Positions 48,383-58,394 of a stretch of 64,000 nucleotides of DNA are shown here, in pieces; the first letter of the stretch is position 1, and each line of letters begins with the position of its first letter. Under the pieces are notes generated by a model that was not told the origin of the DNA, ran no database searches, and saw only the letters and a list, made by a program, of their open reading frames with translations. The position numbers and the translations under genes were made by a program. Source of the stretch: Sipunculus nudus (lineage: Eukaryota > Annelida > Sipuncula > Golfingiida > Sipunculidae); NCBI GenBank assembly GCA_026874595.1, contig CM049308.1, forward strand, positions 92,509,624-92,573,623, read 5' to 3'.

Positions 48383-49975
48383 ATTGTATTCGCCAAAACA
48401 GAGTTTTGCGGATACTATGTTTTCAGCCCACCGCCGCCGCCGCTGCGTAGGTGTCCGGAGAACTCCTCCGTAACCGCTGGGCGGAATTTTACGAAACCCG
48501 GGATTATGTTCGGGTCACATGTGAACTGCTGCGCCCCGATTTTGTTTTGACCTCTGACCTTTCCTCTGCGCTCTGCGTCTGTTTGTGCATCTGTTTCCAC
48601 ACATAAACCCACATATCTCGGGAACCGTTTGACCGATCAGGAAAATTTTTTTGCACAAATGTAGCCCTTGGAGAGCTTTATAACATACACAAAAATGGTG
48701 GCGCCACCTGCAACCATGTTTGCACAGTGTCCATCTGTTCGTCTGCCTTGGTTAAAATCACTCATATCTCTGCAGTGATTTGACTAATTCACCTGAAATT
48801 CGGCATGCTTATACATCCTGGATAGCTTTTCTGATTTTATGACAGGTGGCGCCACCTACATTAATGTTTACGCTGCAGACATCCAAGCTCATATCTCGGG
48901 AACAGTTTGACCGATTGGGCCAAAATTTTGCATGTGTATAGATCTCACATAGCTCTTTATCATAGGCAAAACTGGTGGCGCCATCTGCAGCCATTTTTGC
49001 ACAGCTCCCGTCTGTTTGTCTGCCATTCTGCCAACCGTTTGACCGATCAGGAAAATTTTTTTGCACAAATGTAGCCCTTGGAGAGCTTTATAACATACAC
49101 AAAAATGGTGGTGCCACCTGCAGCCATTTTTGCACAGCTCCCGTCTGTTTGTCTGCCATGGGATAAAATCACTCATATCTCGGCAGTGGTTTGACATATC
49201 TGCCTAAAATTTTGCAGGTTTATACATCTTGGATAGCTTTCTCGATTTTATGACAGGTGGCGCCACCTGCATTCTAGTTTATGCAGCAGACATCCAAGCT
49301 CATATCTCGGGAACCATATGACCGATTGGGCCAAAATTTTGCATGTGTATAGATCTCACATAGCTCTTTATCATAGGCAAAACTGGTGGCGCCATCTGCA
49401 GCCATTTTTGCACAGCTCCCGTCTGTTTGTCTGCCATGGGATAAAATCACTCATATCTCGGCATTGGTTTGACATATCTGCCTAAAATTTTGCAGGTTTA
49501 TAAATCTTGGATAGCTTTCTTGAATTTATGACAGGTGGCGCCACCTGCATTCTAGTTTATGCAGCAGACATCCAAGCTCATATCTTGGGAACCATTTGAC
49601 CGATTGGGCCAAACTTTTGCATGTGTATAGTTCTCACATAGCTCTTAATCATACGCAAAACTGGTGGCGCCACCTGCATCTGTTTTTGCACAGCGTCCAT
49701 CTGTTTGTCTGCCACAGGCTAAAATCACTCATATACATTTAGTGGTTTGACTTATCTGCCTTAAATTTTGCATATGTATACAACTTGGACGGCTTTCTGG
49801 ATTTTGTGGTAGGTGGCGCAACCCACATACACAATTTGGCTGCAGAAATCCATGCTAATATGCAACACTTCACTCTATTTCCCCTTGCCACTCAATCCAT
49901 GCCTCACTTCACCTGTTCCACTCTGATTTAGGCGGATACACGTAGTCGCTTGTCGACTACCTGTATTCTAGTTAA
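48383..49975 (+). mobile_element. Family C element, complete
   Basis: The 5' end is GTATTCGCCAAAA (48386-48398), which folds with TTTTGCGGATAC. The 3' end is GGCGGATAC (49931-49939), hairpin GTAGTCGcttgtCGACTAC (49942-49960), seven bases and CTAG (49968-49971) before T. Palindrome sites lie at about 48697, 48844, 48974, 49110, 49255, 49385, 49532, 49661 and 49811, giving alternating spacings of about 147 and 130 bp. The 5' region is CpG-rich ('caccgccgccgccgctgcg'). No protein is encoded; the short frames on both strands come from repeat units. Confidence 0.75.
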
Positions 49976-50454
49976 TCCATGGATTGCCTTACATTTTGCT
50001 ATGCTCATTCAGCTTGTATACCTTTATTTGTTGCTTTAGACTAGTGGCACCACCAGTTATTTCTAATTATTTATGTGCTAATTCAAGATTAATCTTGATT
50101 CAGATTGTTCTCACATTGATGAGATTTAATTGTGCACTCATAAAATTGATATGATTATTTGATAAATTATCTGACTTTGGGTCATAAAACTGATATATAG
50201 ATTGTCTGTCAGAAGTATTTCCTATTTTCATTCAAAGTACAGGCAAAACAGGGCTAAAAAAATAATTTAAAAAATTTAAATTTCTATGTAATTTGCTCCT
50301 TTTTGAGTGCAGTTCCATAATAAAGCTTAAATTTCTCAATAACTAATGCATGGATGACCTTGAAATTTTCTATGCTTATTCAGCATAGATACAGACTATA
50401 AATATCTATGTTCTTTTAGACAAGTGGCTCCACCTATATATTGTAATATTTTTT

Positions 50455-50830
50455 TTAGCAACCAGCTTTCTATGTGTCAGGGGTAGAGCACAGGAATCAA
50501 ACCAGGGAGGCTGTGAGTTAGAATTTTTCAGGGTCAAACCCCACCCAGGGTGAGTGCTCTGCAGGCTCGATGGGAAGGCCATACCCAACGGCCGTGTTTC
50601 ACTCAAAAACGAGTGCATCTTTCGGGGGTTCTTGGGTGGTTAGTAAAGCAATAGGAAAGATTGCCTGCAGGTGCAGTAGTAACTGGGGCTGGTTAACACC
50701 CAGAAAAAAATGGAAGTGTGTTGTTATACTGCCCTGTCACGTAGTCAGACTGGAATGGAGTTCTGCAGATGTACATATACCTGAGAGTTAAGCTAGCATT
50801 AAAAAGGAGATTGTTACCTTCAACAAAAAA
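50455..50830 (+). mobile_element. Possible tRNA-derived SINE
   Basis: The segment is more GC-rich than its flanks. It begins with 'caggggtagagcacagg' (A-box-like) and 'cagggtcaaaccccaccc' (B-box-like). A body follows with 'gggggttcttgggtggtta' and 'ctggggctggttaacaccc'. It ends near 'cattaaaaaggagattgtta'. It sits between alpha-type internal repeats. The boundaries and class are approximate. Confidence 0.4.
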
Positions 50831-51094
50831 TGTGTATTAAAACAATATTTTTAAGCAAGTTTAGGAATGACTTTGAGACTGACAGTTTACCGCCATGCAA
50901 ACATTTAATTCAGTGTCATACATTTTGCTTTGGGTCTTAAAATTCAAATAGGGCACATATATTATTAACCTGTTTCCCAGTCATCATGATAATTATGAAG
51001 AAAATCTTTCACACCAGTTTTTGAAATATTCAACATTTATTCCTTACCAAAACAAATAAAAATGCTTACAAATGAGATTTTCACTAGAATAGGC

Positions 51095-52710
51095 CCATTT
51101 TTAGCTCAGCTGACTGTATGTCAACTGAGGTATAGGTATGGCGCTTTGTCCGTCATCCGTCTGGCCGTCCGTCCGTCTGGCCATCCATTAGCAGGGCACA
51201 AATTGTAACCGCTGCTCCTAGAAGCCTGTAACTAAAGATCTCGGGAGGTCCATAAAAAATCTCCTTGAAAACATGAAATTAGGTCACTGACCTTTATCCT
51301 CTGAGCTATGGGGCTTGTAAGTACCCCCCCCCCCCAGAATAATAAAAAAAATTTGATACAAAACCTACAATATCTTGATAATTAATGCATGGATTGTCAT
51401 GAATTTTGCCTTGAATATTGTCCATGACTAATTTTGTCAATTTTCAAAAAAGTGGTGGTGCCACCTATATTTTTCTAATTTTTATGAATATTTATCTATT
51501 TTTTTTCCCTATAATATGACAACAATCTGGTCATTTTTCTCAGCTGTGATTTCATCTAGTGGCCCAAAACCTGGTGTTTTTATTGATCACAAGTGGATGC
51601 CCTATTGTGATCACCCTGTCTGTCTGTCAGTTTGTCTAGCTTTCTGTCTGTCCATCCGTCCATACAAAAAAAATTGTTTCCAGATGATAACTCCAGGTTG
51701 GATTGATATATGGATTTCAAACATGACTTACACATGGCCCATCACTAAAGAAAGAATCTGTATGATTTTTGGGCCATGAGGTCCAAGGTCAAGGTCACAA
51801 GACTCACTTATTTAAAAAGGTTATGGCTGCTTTTTAGGCAAGCTCTTCATCCCAAACTTTCCATCTTGCACATTTAAGTGACTTGCCAGTATGGGGAGAG
51901 CATAATTGAATTTGGGGTCACAAGGTCAAAGATCAAGGTCACAGGGGCCATCTGTTTACAAATTAGTTTCCAGATGATAACTCCAGTTTAGTTTGACATA
52001 TTGGTTTCAAACGTAACTTTTTATATGGCACATAACAAAAGTATGAACCCTGTCGATTTTTGGGTCCAATGGTCAAGGTCACAGGACCCATGTCTTTAAA
52101 AGGAATGTATATGCATTTCAAGCCAAATTTTTCATCACAAACCTTCTATCTTCAAGATATTACTCACATGCCAACAGGGGAAGATTCTTTTTGATTTGGG
52201 GTCATAGAGTCAAAGGTCAAGATCACAGGGGCCATCCATTCACAAATTAGTTTATGGATGATAATTCTGCTTTGGCTAGACTGATTGGCTTCAAACTTGA
52301 TTAATTAAAGACCCACCACTTGAGAAAGAAACATTTTGATTTTCAGGGACCAGTGGTCAAAGGTGAAGGTCACAGGAGCCACCTCTTTAAAATGATTGTG
52401 GATGTACTGTAAATCAAACATTTCATCCCAAGCTTTCCATCTTTCACACATGGCTTACCTGCCCAAAGTGGAAAAAATCTGTAGATTTTGAGGTTACCTA
52501 GTCAGAGGTCAAGGTCACTAGACCCACTTTTTTATTAAAAGATTGTTACAATATCTAAATGCTGGAAGTTCAAGGATAATAAGTTCTCAGATTTTTAGGT
52601 CACAAGGTCATTGGTAAAGGTCACAGGGCCGTCATTCTGAAAAATTTCTGTAAAAATATCCTTATTGACGAATTCAGCTGAGCAATTGAGACCCTGGGTC
52701 CCTAGTATTT
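51095..52710 (+). mobile_element. Family alpha element
   Basis: The 5' end is T-run + GCTCAGCTGACTG (51104-51116), followed by 'gtcaactgagg' and 'gctttgtccgtcatccgtctgg'. The 3' end is CAGCTGAGC near 52675-52683, then GAGACCCTGGGTC and CCTAGT. The interior contains a C-run (about 51327-51341), a decayed palindrome site (about 51450), a CTGT microsatellite (51618-51660) and repeated 'aggtcaaggtcacagg' blocks like those of family B. The sister copy is at 19.99-21.33 kb (-). Confidence 0.68.
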
Positions 52711-52744
52711 AAAGTTCTGCCATATCCGTACTTTTTTGTGCACA

Positions 52745-53760
52745 GATATTTTTTTTCCCTACTCAGCAGATGCAGGGGACATTGATTTGGGTTTGTCTGT
52801 CTGTCCGTCTGTCTGTCCGTCCGGCTGTCTGTCTCTCTTTCCGTCTGTCAGTATTTTTTGTTTCCTTGCGATAACTTCCTAAATATTATCTGATTTCATT
52901 CAAATTTTGGTCAGTGATTGCTCTCATGCTTACCTTGGTTGGGATTGGTTTTTGACTGTCTGGCTTCTGTCTGTCTGTCTGTTACTTTGTCTGTCTGTCT
53001 GTCAGGTTTTCGTTTCCAGGCGATAACTTTCCTAAATATTATCTGTTTTCATTCAAATTTAGGTCAGTGATTGCTCTCATGCTTACCATGGTTGGGATTG
53101 GTTTTGGAGTGTCTGGCTTCCCTCTGTCTATCATTCTGTCTGTCAGGTTTCTGTTTCTGTGCGATAACTTTCCCAAATATTATCCAATTTCATTCAAATA
53201 TGTGTCAGTGATTGCTCTCATGCTTACCTTGGTTGGGATTGGTTTTGGAGTGTCTGGCTTCTGTCTGTCTGTCTGTCTGTTGCTCTGTCTGTCTGTCTGT
53301 CTGTCAGGTTTTCATTTCCAGGCGATAACTTTCCTAAATATTATCCGATTTCATTCAAATTTAGGTCAGTGATTGCTCTCATGCTTACCTTGGTTAGGAT
53401 TGGTTTTGGAGTGTCTGGCTTCTGTCTGTCTGTCACTCTGTCCGTCAGGTTTCTGTTTCCATGTGATAACTTTCCTAAATATTATATGATTTCATTCAAA
53501 TATGTGTCAGTGATTGCTCTCATGCTTACCTTGGTTGGGATTGGTTTTGGAGTGTCTGGCTTCTGTCTGTCTGTCTGTCTGTCTGTCAGGTTTTCATTTC
53601 CATGCTGTAACTTTTCTAAATATTATCCAATTTCACTCAAATTTGGGTCAGTGATTGTGCTTATGCTTACCTTGGTTGGGATTGTCTGGCTTCTGTCTGT
53701 CTGTCACTTTGTCTGTTCGTCCATTATCAAGCATAAAAAATAACAAGGGCCCAAAGCAGG
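52745..53760 (+). repeat. CTGT-rich tandem array with 141-161-bp units
   Basis: 'cagtgattgctctcatgcttacc' starts at 52912, 53065, 53206, 53367, 53508 and (varied) 53649. The length differences come from the (CTGT)n stretch in each unit. 'gcaggggacatt' occurs at both borders (about 52772 and 53757). Two overlapping plus-strand frames (53067-53743) read through the units as repeated peptide and are artefacts of unit lengths that are sometimes multiples of three. Confidence 0.9.
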
Positions 53761-54360
53761 GGACATTTATTCCACAAATTTGCTTGTTTTAAATTTTGTG
53801 CATGTTTGTCATGTATAACTCTATATGTCCCAGACATGTGGCAGTACCTGCAATTTTTCATCATTTGTTCACATATATCATAACAAATAGCAATTCTGTC
53901 ATAGTATTAGCAAAATAATCTTATCTTTTGCATTATATTTAAATATTATCTTTTAAATTAATCAGATATATATTCCTAAGTTCCTGTAACTTTGAACCAG
54001 ATTTGGCCAAAATGTTCTCCAGAAAATGAAAAACAGGTCCACTTGCATTCATGAAATTCATATAAAAGCAAACATTTCTCAGGAATTTGTGCATAGATTA
54101 ATTTTAAATTTGCCATTCCTGTTGATATTAGATGGCTTTATCCATTTATAAAAAAAGTGATGCCACCATAACAAAGTTTTTCTGTCATATTTTGCAAAGT
54201 ATTGTTAGATTTATTTAAAGAAAGACATATATCATTCCTGTCACAGTATTACCTCACAAAGTTCTTAAAAATGTGATAAATAAGTAGATAGTCATAATGT
54301 TATAAGTGATGTGTATTAGCTGAGCATCATGACCCATGGGTCACTTGTTTTGGTTTTATA
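53761..54360 (+). mobile_element. Family alpha interior and 3' end
   Basis: It ends with 'tagctgagcatcat', the palindrome GACCCATGGGTC (54332-54343) and ACTTGTTTT, the alpha-type terminus in plus orientation. The interior has 'accagatttggccaaaatg' and 'tgatgccaccata', decayed versions of internal units. Confidence 0.55.
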
Positions 54361-55816
54361 GTGCTGACTGTTGGACTTTTAAACATGTAATTATGTTGGA
54401 TCAGTGTCTTCTGTGCATGTTCATGGCTTTCACAAGTCCACTGATGCTCGTGTTCAGTGACCTGCGGTGAATTTCATGCATGGGTAAAAGTACCCCAACA
54501 CACTCTGGCCTTGTATGTATAAATACACATAGTGCAGGCTGCCATGTGGCAAATTAGACACCAGGACGAGGCTCCCCAGAGACGCTGGCAATGTAAAACT
54601 CTTACATGAGAAACCAGTTTTCCTGGAAATGCCTTTTAAAAGTTAGAAAGAAGCATTCCCATCATAGGTGAAAGAAACACAGGAATTGATGGCTTGATTG
54701 CATATACTATCATCTGTAACATTGGTTTATAGAATGCTATATGGAGCTGGCACAGATAGTGTGAGAAAGATACCGTGTGAGATCCTGTAGCTGATGTGGC
54801 ACATTGATGGGAGTTTTGGCTGTGCATACTGGTGCTTGTACACATACACCAACCACAGTCAATACAAGGACCGCAATTTATGAAGTGTGTGATAGTGAAG
54901 GCATACAAGAAATGTTGAAAAAGAATTAAAGAGCAAGGTTTGCAACAGGATGGTTTCATGCTCTCAGATTCTGCAAACTTATAAAGAACAAGCACATTTT
55001 TTTCAAGTAATCCCAAGTATTCACTGTAAATAGTCACAGATTGGAAAAAAGGATTTTAAATTGCTTGTGTTGACTTCATAAAAGACTTAAGTTCTTCAGA
55101 GCAGTGTCAGCAGAATATTGAAATTACTGACATAATTGGGACACAAGATTTTTGAAATTATAAATCATTAAGATCTGGGAGTCACAAGTGAGACTGTGTG
55201 TGTTACATTAGACTCCATGAGAACAAGTTGGCTGTTGATACATGATGGTATACGTATCAAGAGAGTGACTGTCTGATGAACTTGTTAAACATCGGGCCGC
55301 TGGTTTCGGCTGCAGGTACAGGAACACCTGGATCACAGCTGTGACTCGTACAGGATTATTAACACCGTCTTTAGAATAACACTGATTTGAAGTTTCATGT
55401 GCCATTAAAGTGGAAATAGTGTTTGGTTGGTATATATTGAAGAAGACTGACACTACAATATATTATACCTGTAAGCCTAGTCAGGGACAGTTTGATACTT
55501 TGGTGATATTTTGATAAAAAAACACTCAGAATATGAATGCATCAGGTCCTGAAACATATGGCCAGAGTGCATGAATTATTACAAGTACTTTTGATGCCTC
55601 TATTTGCATATAGTCCACTGATAGCACTACCAGTCCCCTGTTTTTATGCAGTATCTTCATTGAAATAGGACTGAATCTTCAGAGCTGCAATATCAGACTG
55701 AATAGAGAGAAACTACACAGCTTGCAGCCATAAAAGTAATTTACAAATAAATAAATAATAAAAGCCTGTACACACAGTCATAGTGACATAATATAGTAGT
55801 AGTATATATCTATAGG
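54361..55816. other. No supported feature
   Basis: This is intronic sequence with two minus-strand frames (54636-55037 and 55208-55453) that have no recognised domain, no splice support and no paired repeat copy in this window. I do not call them genes. Confidence 0.4.
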
Positions 55817-55838
55817 AAGGCATCACAGTGCATGAAGC

Positions 55839-55987
55839 ATGGATCATACAGCGCGCATTCACGGGCTGGTGCGTGAGAGACGGGAGTCAACAAACCAGGA
55901 CAATACTGAATGTAAACATGGTCACACATTCTCTTGTTCTTTACAGGAATGTGGCTGCAGCTGCAACAGTTGCTTCAACAGCAACAG
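55839..55987 (+). CDS. Possible alternative first coding exon of the BEGAIN/TJAP1-like gene
   Basis: An ATG at 55839 is in frame with exon 2 (55947-55987) and there is no stop between them. A transcript starting or spliced just upstream (an acceptor-like 'atatctatag' lies near 55815) would therefore give 36 extra residues starting MDHTARIHGLVRERR before ECGCSC. This would be an alternative N-terminus. The open frame could also be chance. Confidence 0.3.
55947..55987 (+). CDS. BEGAIN/TJAP1-like gene, coding exon 2
   Basis: This 41-nt microexon has acceptor 'ttctcttgttctttacag' and donor CAACAG|gtgggt. It enters in phase 0 and leaves with two bases of Ser20. It encodes ECGCSCNSCFNSN, completing the cysteine cluster (C5, C8, C10, C12, C15). 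The polypyrimidine tract is excellent. Phase agreement with both neighbours is the main evidence that it is real. Confidence 0.62.
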
Positions 55988-57360
55988 GTGGGTCAGCTTG
56001 TATTTATTACCTTTTTTGTTTTCACCTTAGTCTGTTTGTTTACACTGTAACAAACAATTTTATTGAGTGTTGAATTTTATAATTTGTTTCGAAAGCAAGT
56101 CCTTACCATTAAAACTGATTTATAAATCTTGATGTTTGACAGTTTTGATGCATTTGATGTACAACACAAAATATTACTTTTTTGCTTATAACTTCTTGTA
56201 CTTCAAGTTTTGTTATTATTTGATATAATTTCACAAATGTCCCAAGCCCAACTTCACAAAGATGTAATGTGAATTGCTTTTTCCTTTGTTAATTATTTAG
56301 GAATGATATAAACAAATGTCTTAGTTAAGTACATCCTGTCTAGTTTTGTTGATATCGTTTTTTGTAAAATTGAATTAAAATGAAGTTTATGATATGCACT
56401 AAGAAGCTGAAAATAAGTATAAGCTTGTATACAAATAGAGCAAAAGCTCATTGTGTTGGGCTCGCTTAAATTGAATAACCTGCTTCTGTCAAAGTTTCAT
56501 GCATGGTGTGCGAAATGAAAACCTGCTTGTGTTGAACCTCTGATAAACCTACTTCAGCATAACTAGATTTACTGTAACTTGCTTAAAAAAAGACATTTAT
56601 GAAGTGTTACCCGTAAGTCGACAATTTAGATATCTGGACCCCAAGGGAAGATTCCTGAAATTCCTTGCACACTGGTAGACAACAGAGATGGACCTTGCCT
56701 CCACATGTAAAATTAAGACATATATTAGTATGCAGATTTAGAATGGAACATAAGGAGATGAATCTTCAAGCCTGCTGGTTCTGTTATACAATAGGGGCCA
56801 AAGCCAAAAATTAACAAAGGCATGAAGACCCCTTTCAATTTTAAACCCCGGTGCACAGAAAAAAAACCACATTTTTTTTTTAAACAAAATTCCAAAGACA
56901 ATATAAATCCTGTTGATCAGTCAGGTTTATAGACAAATCAGCTAATCTTCTCTTACCAGTGATTTTAAATTAAAGAAATATTTTAGAATTCTTTTGTCTG
57001 AATTTTCATCATTTCATTTTTAATAACCACTATATTTCCCACTATTGCCCAGATTAATTGTAGATTTCAGAACATTTTCTGAGTTCTGACATTCTTTAAC
57101 TGTACAGTACAGGTATAATCTTTGATACTTTCCTAAATTTTCAGTAGCTTATGCAGAGATGGTTGATTAAGATTATTGTTAACTGTTATTGTAAACTTTT
57201 TCTAACTGAAAATAAATATGTGTTATGTTTGACCTAAGAAAATCCTGCCAAATTAGCTAGTTGTAGATGTCAGTCACCTGTGACTTGGAGTAGCCTTTTG
57301 AGCAATGTGTAATACTAATTATACAGTACTTGACTGAGGTGAGTGTTTATGTATTCACAG

Positions 57361-57525
57361 TCTCGACTTTCATCACGAGATTGAGGAACTGCGTTCACAC
57401 CTGCGTCAGAAGGAGAGCCATATTGCTCACATGGAGCAGGAGTTCATGGAGAGCAAGACATACGCTGAACAGGAGATTAGCAAGCTGCAAGATGAGCTGG
57501 CAAAACTGAGGGATCGCTACGAGAG
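57361..57525 (+). CDS. BEGAIN/TJAP1-like gene, coding exon 3 (coiled coil)
   Basis: The exon has acceptor 'tgtattcacag', donor GAGAG|gtaggc, and 165 nt entering and leaving in phase 2. It encodes residues 20-75, a continuous coiled coil starting LDFHHEIEELRSHLRQ and ending DELAKLRDRYER. It aligns without gaps to the conserved N-terminal coiled coil of vertebrate BEGAIN and, less closely, TJAP1. The key landmarks are EF-ES-YAE-E..KLQDELAKL. In vertebrates this region mediates self-association and scaffold contacts. The codon composition is clearly less AT-rich than the flanking introns. This is the most confident exon of the gene. Confidence 0.85.
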
Positions 57526-58394
57526 GTAGGCACAGATATTGTCCAGCATGTTCCATATACATTGCTTAGTTTAATGTCACATTGGTTTTCCAAGTCACTG
57601 TGTTTGCAAAAGGGAAATTACTGTGAAAATGAAAGCTTTATGAATAAGATGACAAGTCAGCTACAATGGACAGTCATTTATACAGTCTAGTGGCCTCATT
57701 TGCATTTTGTGTGTTAACCATGCATGTGACATTGAAAGTTAAAATGCAAAAAGATAGATTATAATTAATAATATCAGTAATATGATTAATATTAACAATT
57801 GTATATTGTCTGTCCTTAATGAAAAAGATTTTCTACTTGTTTGCATTGGTCTTCTTCAGATTGTTCAGATTTTGCTTGTTTCAGAAAAAAACTGCCCTTG
57901 TTTCACTTAGGAAGAAATAACTCATTTACTAATATACTCTGTGGGAGTATAGTGAAAATGGAATCCTCACAAAACCATGAAACCACAAAATTTAACTACA
58001 CGAATATGAAAGTACTCTATAGTTTATATTCAGTTTCCCTGTTCCATTTGTATTTTCTCCCTTGCCTTCCTGTATTATATGTTGATAAGGCAATTAAGGC
58101 TAAATTAGTAAAATGCTTGATTAGCTGGAATGAAAGTATTACCTTTTTTTTAAGTTCCTGCAAAACAAGATGATAACACAGTATGAGAAAACAGACAGTG
58201 TATTTGTCATTGTACAATGCAAGTCTTAAAAACAAAGTATCCTTTAGAATGAATGATGTCATCATGGAATGTCTGTTACCTTCAGGTGGTGATTGTGTTG
58301 TTTGTATGAAGTCACTCTGAAGTTAAAATGGACAGCTTGATGACTCTGTCTGGATAGTATAATCACAAGGCAATGGTTTATAGTAAATATTCTA
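57526..58394 (+). other. Intron 3, left part
   Basis: This is the left end of a 5.8-kb intron, AT-rich. Frames at 57841-58173 (+) and 58017-58265 (-) overlap each other and have no recognised domain. Confidence 0.6.

Larger units (their letters stand above)
47602..55946 (+). other. Intron 1 of the BEGAIN/TJAP1-like gene (8.3 kb)
   Basis: The ends are GT (gtatgt) and AG (ttctctt...ttacag), phase 0. It is filled with plus-oriented elements of families alpha and C, a SINE and a CTGT-rich tandem array. 54360-55800 has no recognised feature apart from frames that I do not support. Confidence 0.65.

Noticed and set aside
53067-53743. Two overlapping frames with repeated hydrophobic peptides resembling membrane segments
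   Set aside because: They are produced by the 141-161-bp CTGT-rich tandem repeat. There is no start context or splice support, and the frame depends on unit length.
54636-55037. 133-codon minus-strand frame with many cysteines
   Set aside because: It lies in the intron of the plus-strand gene, with no recognised domain, no splice sites matching its ends and no supporting context.
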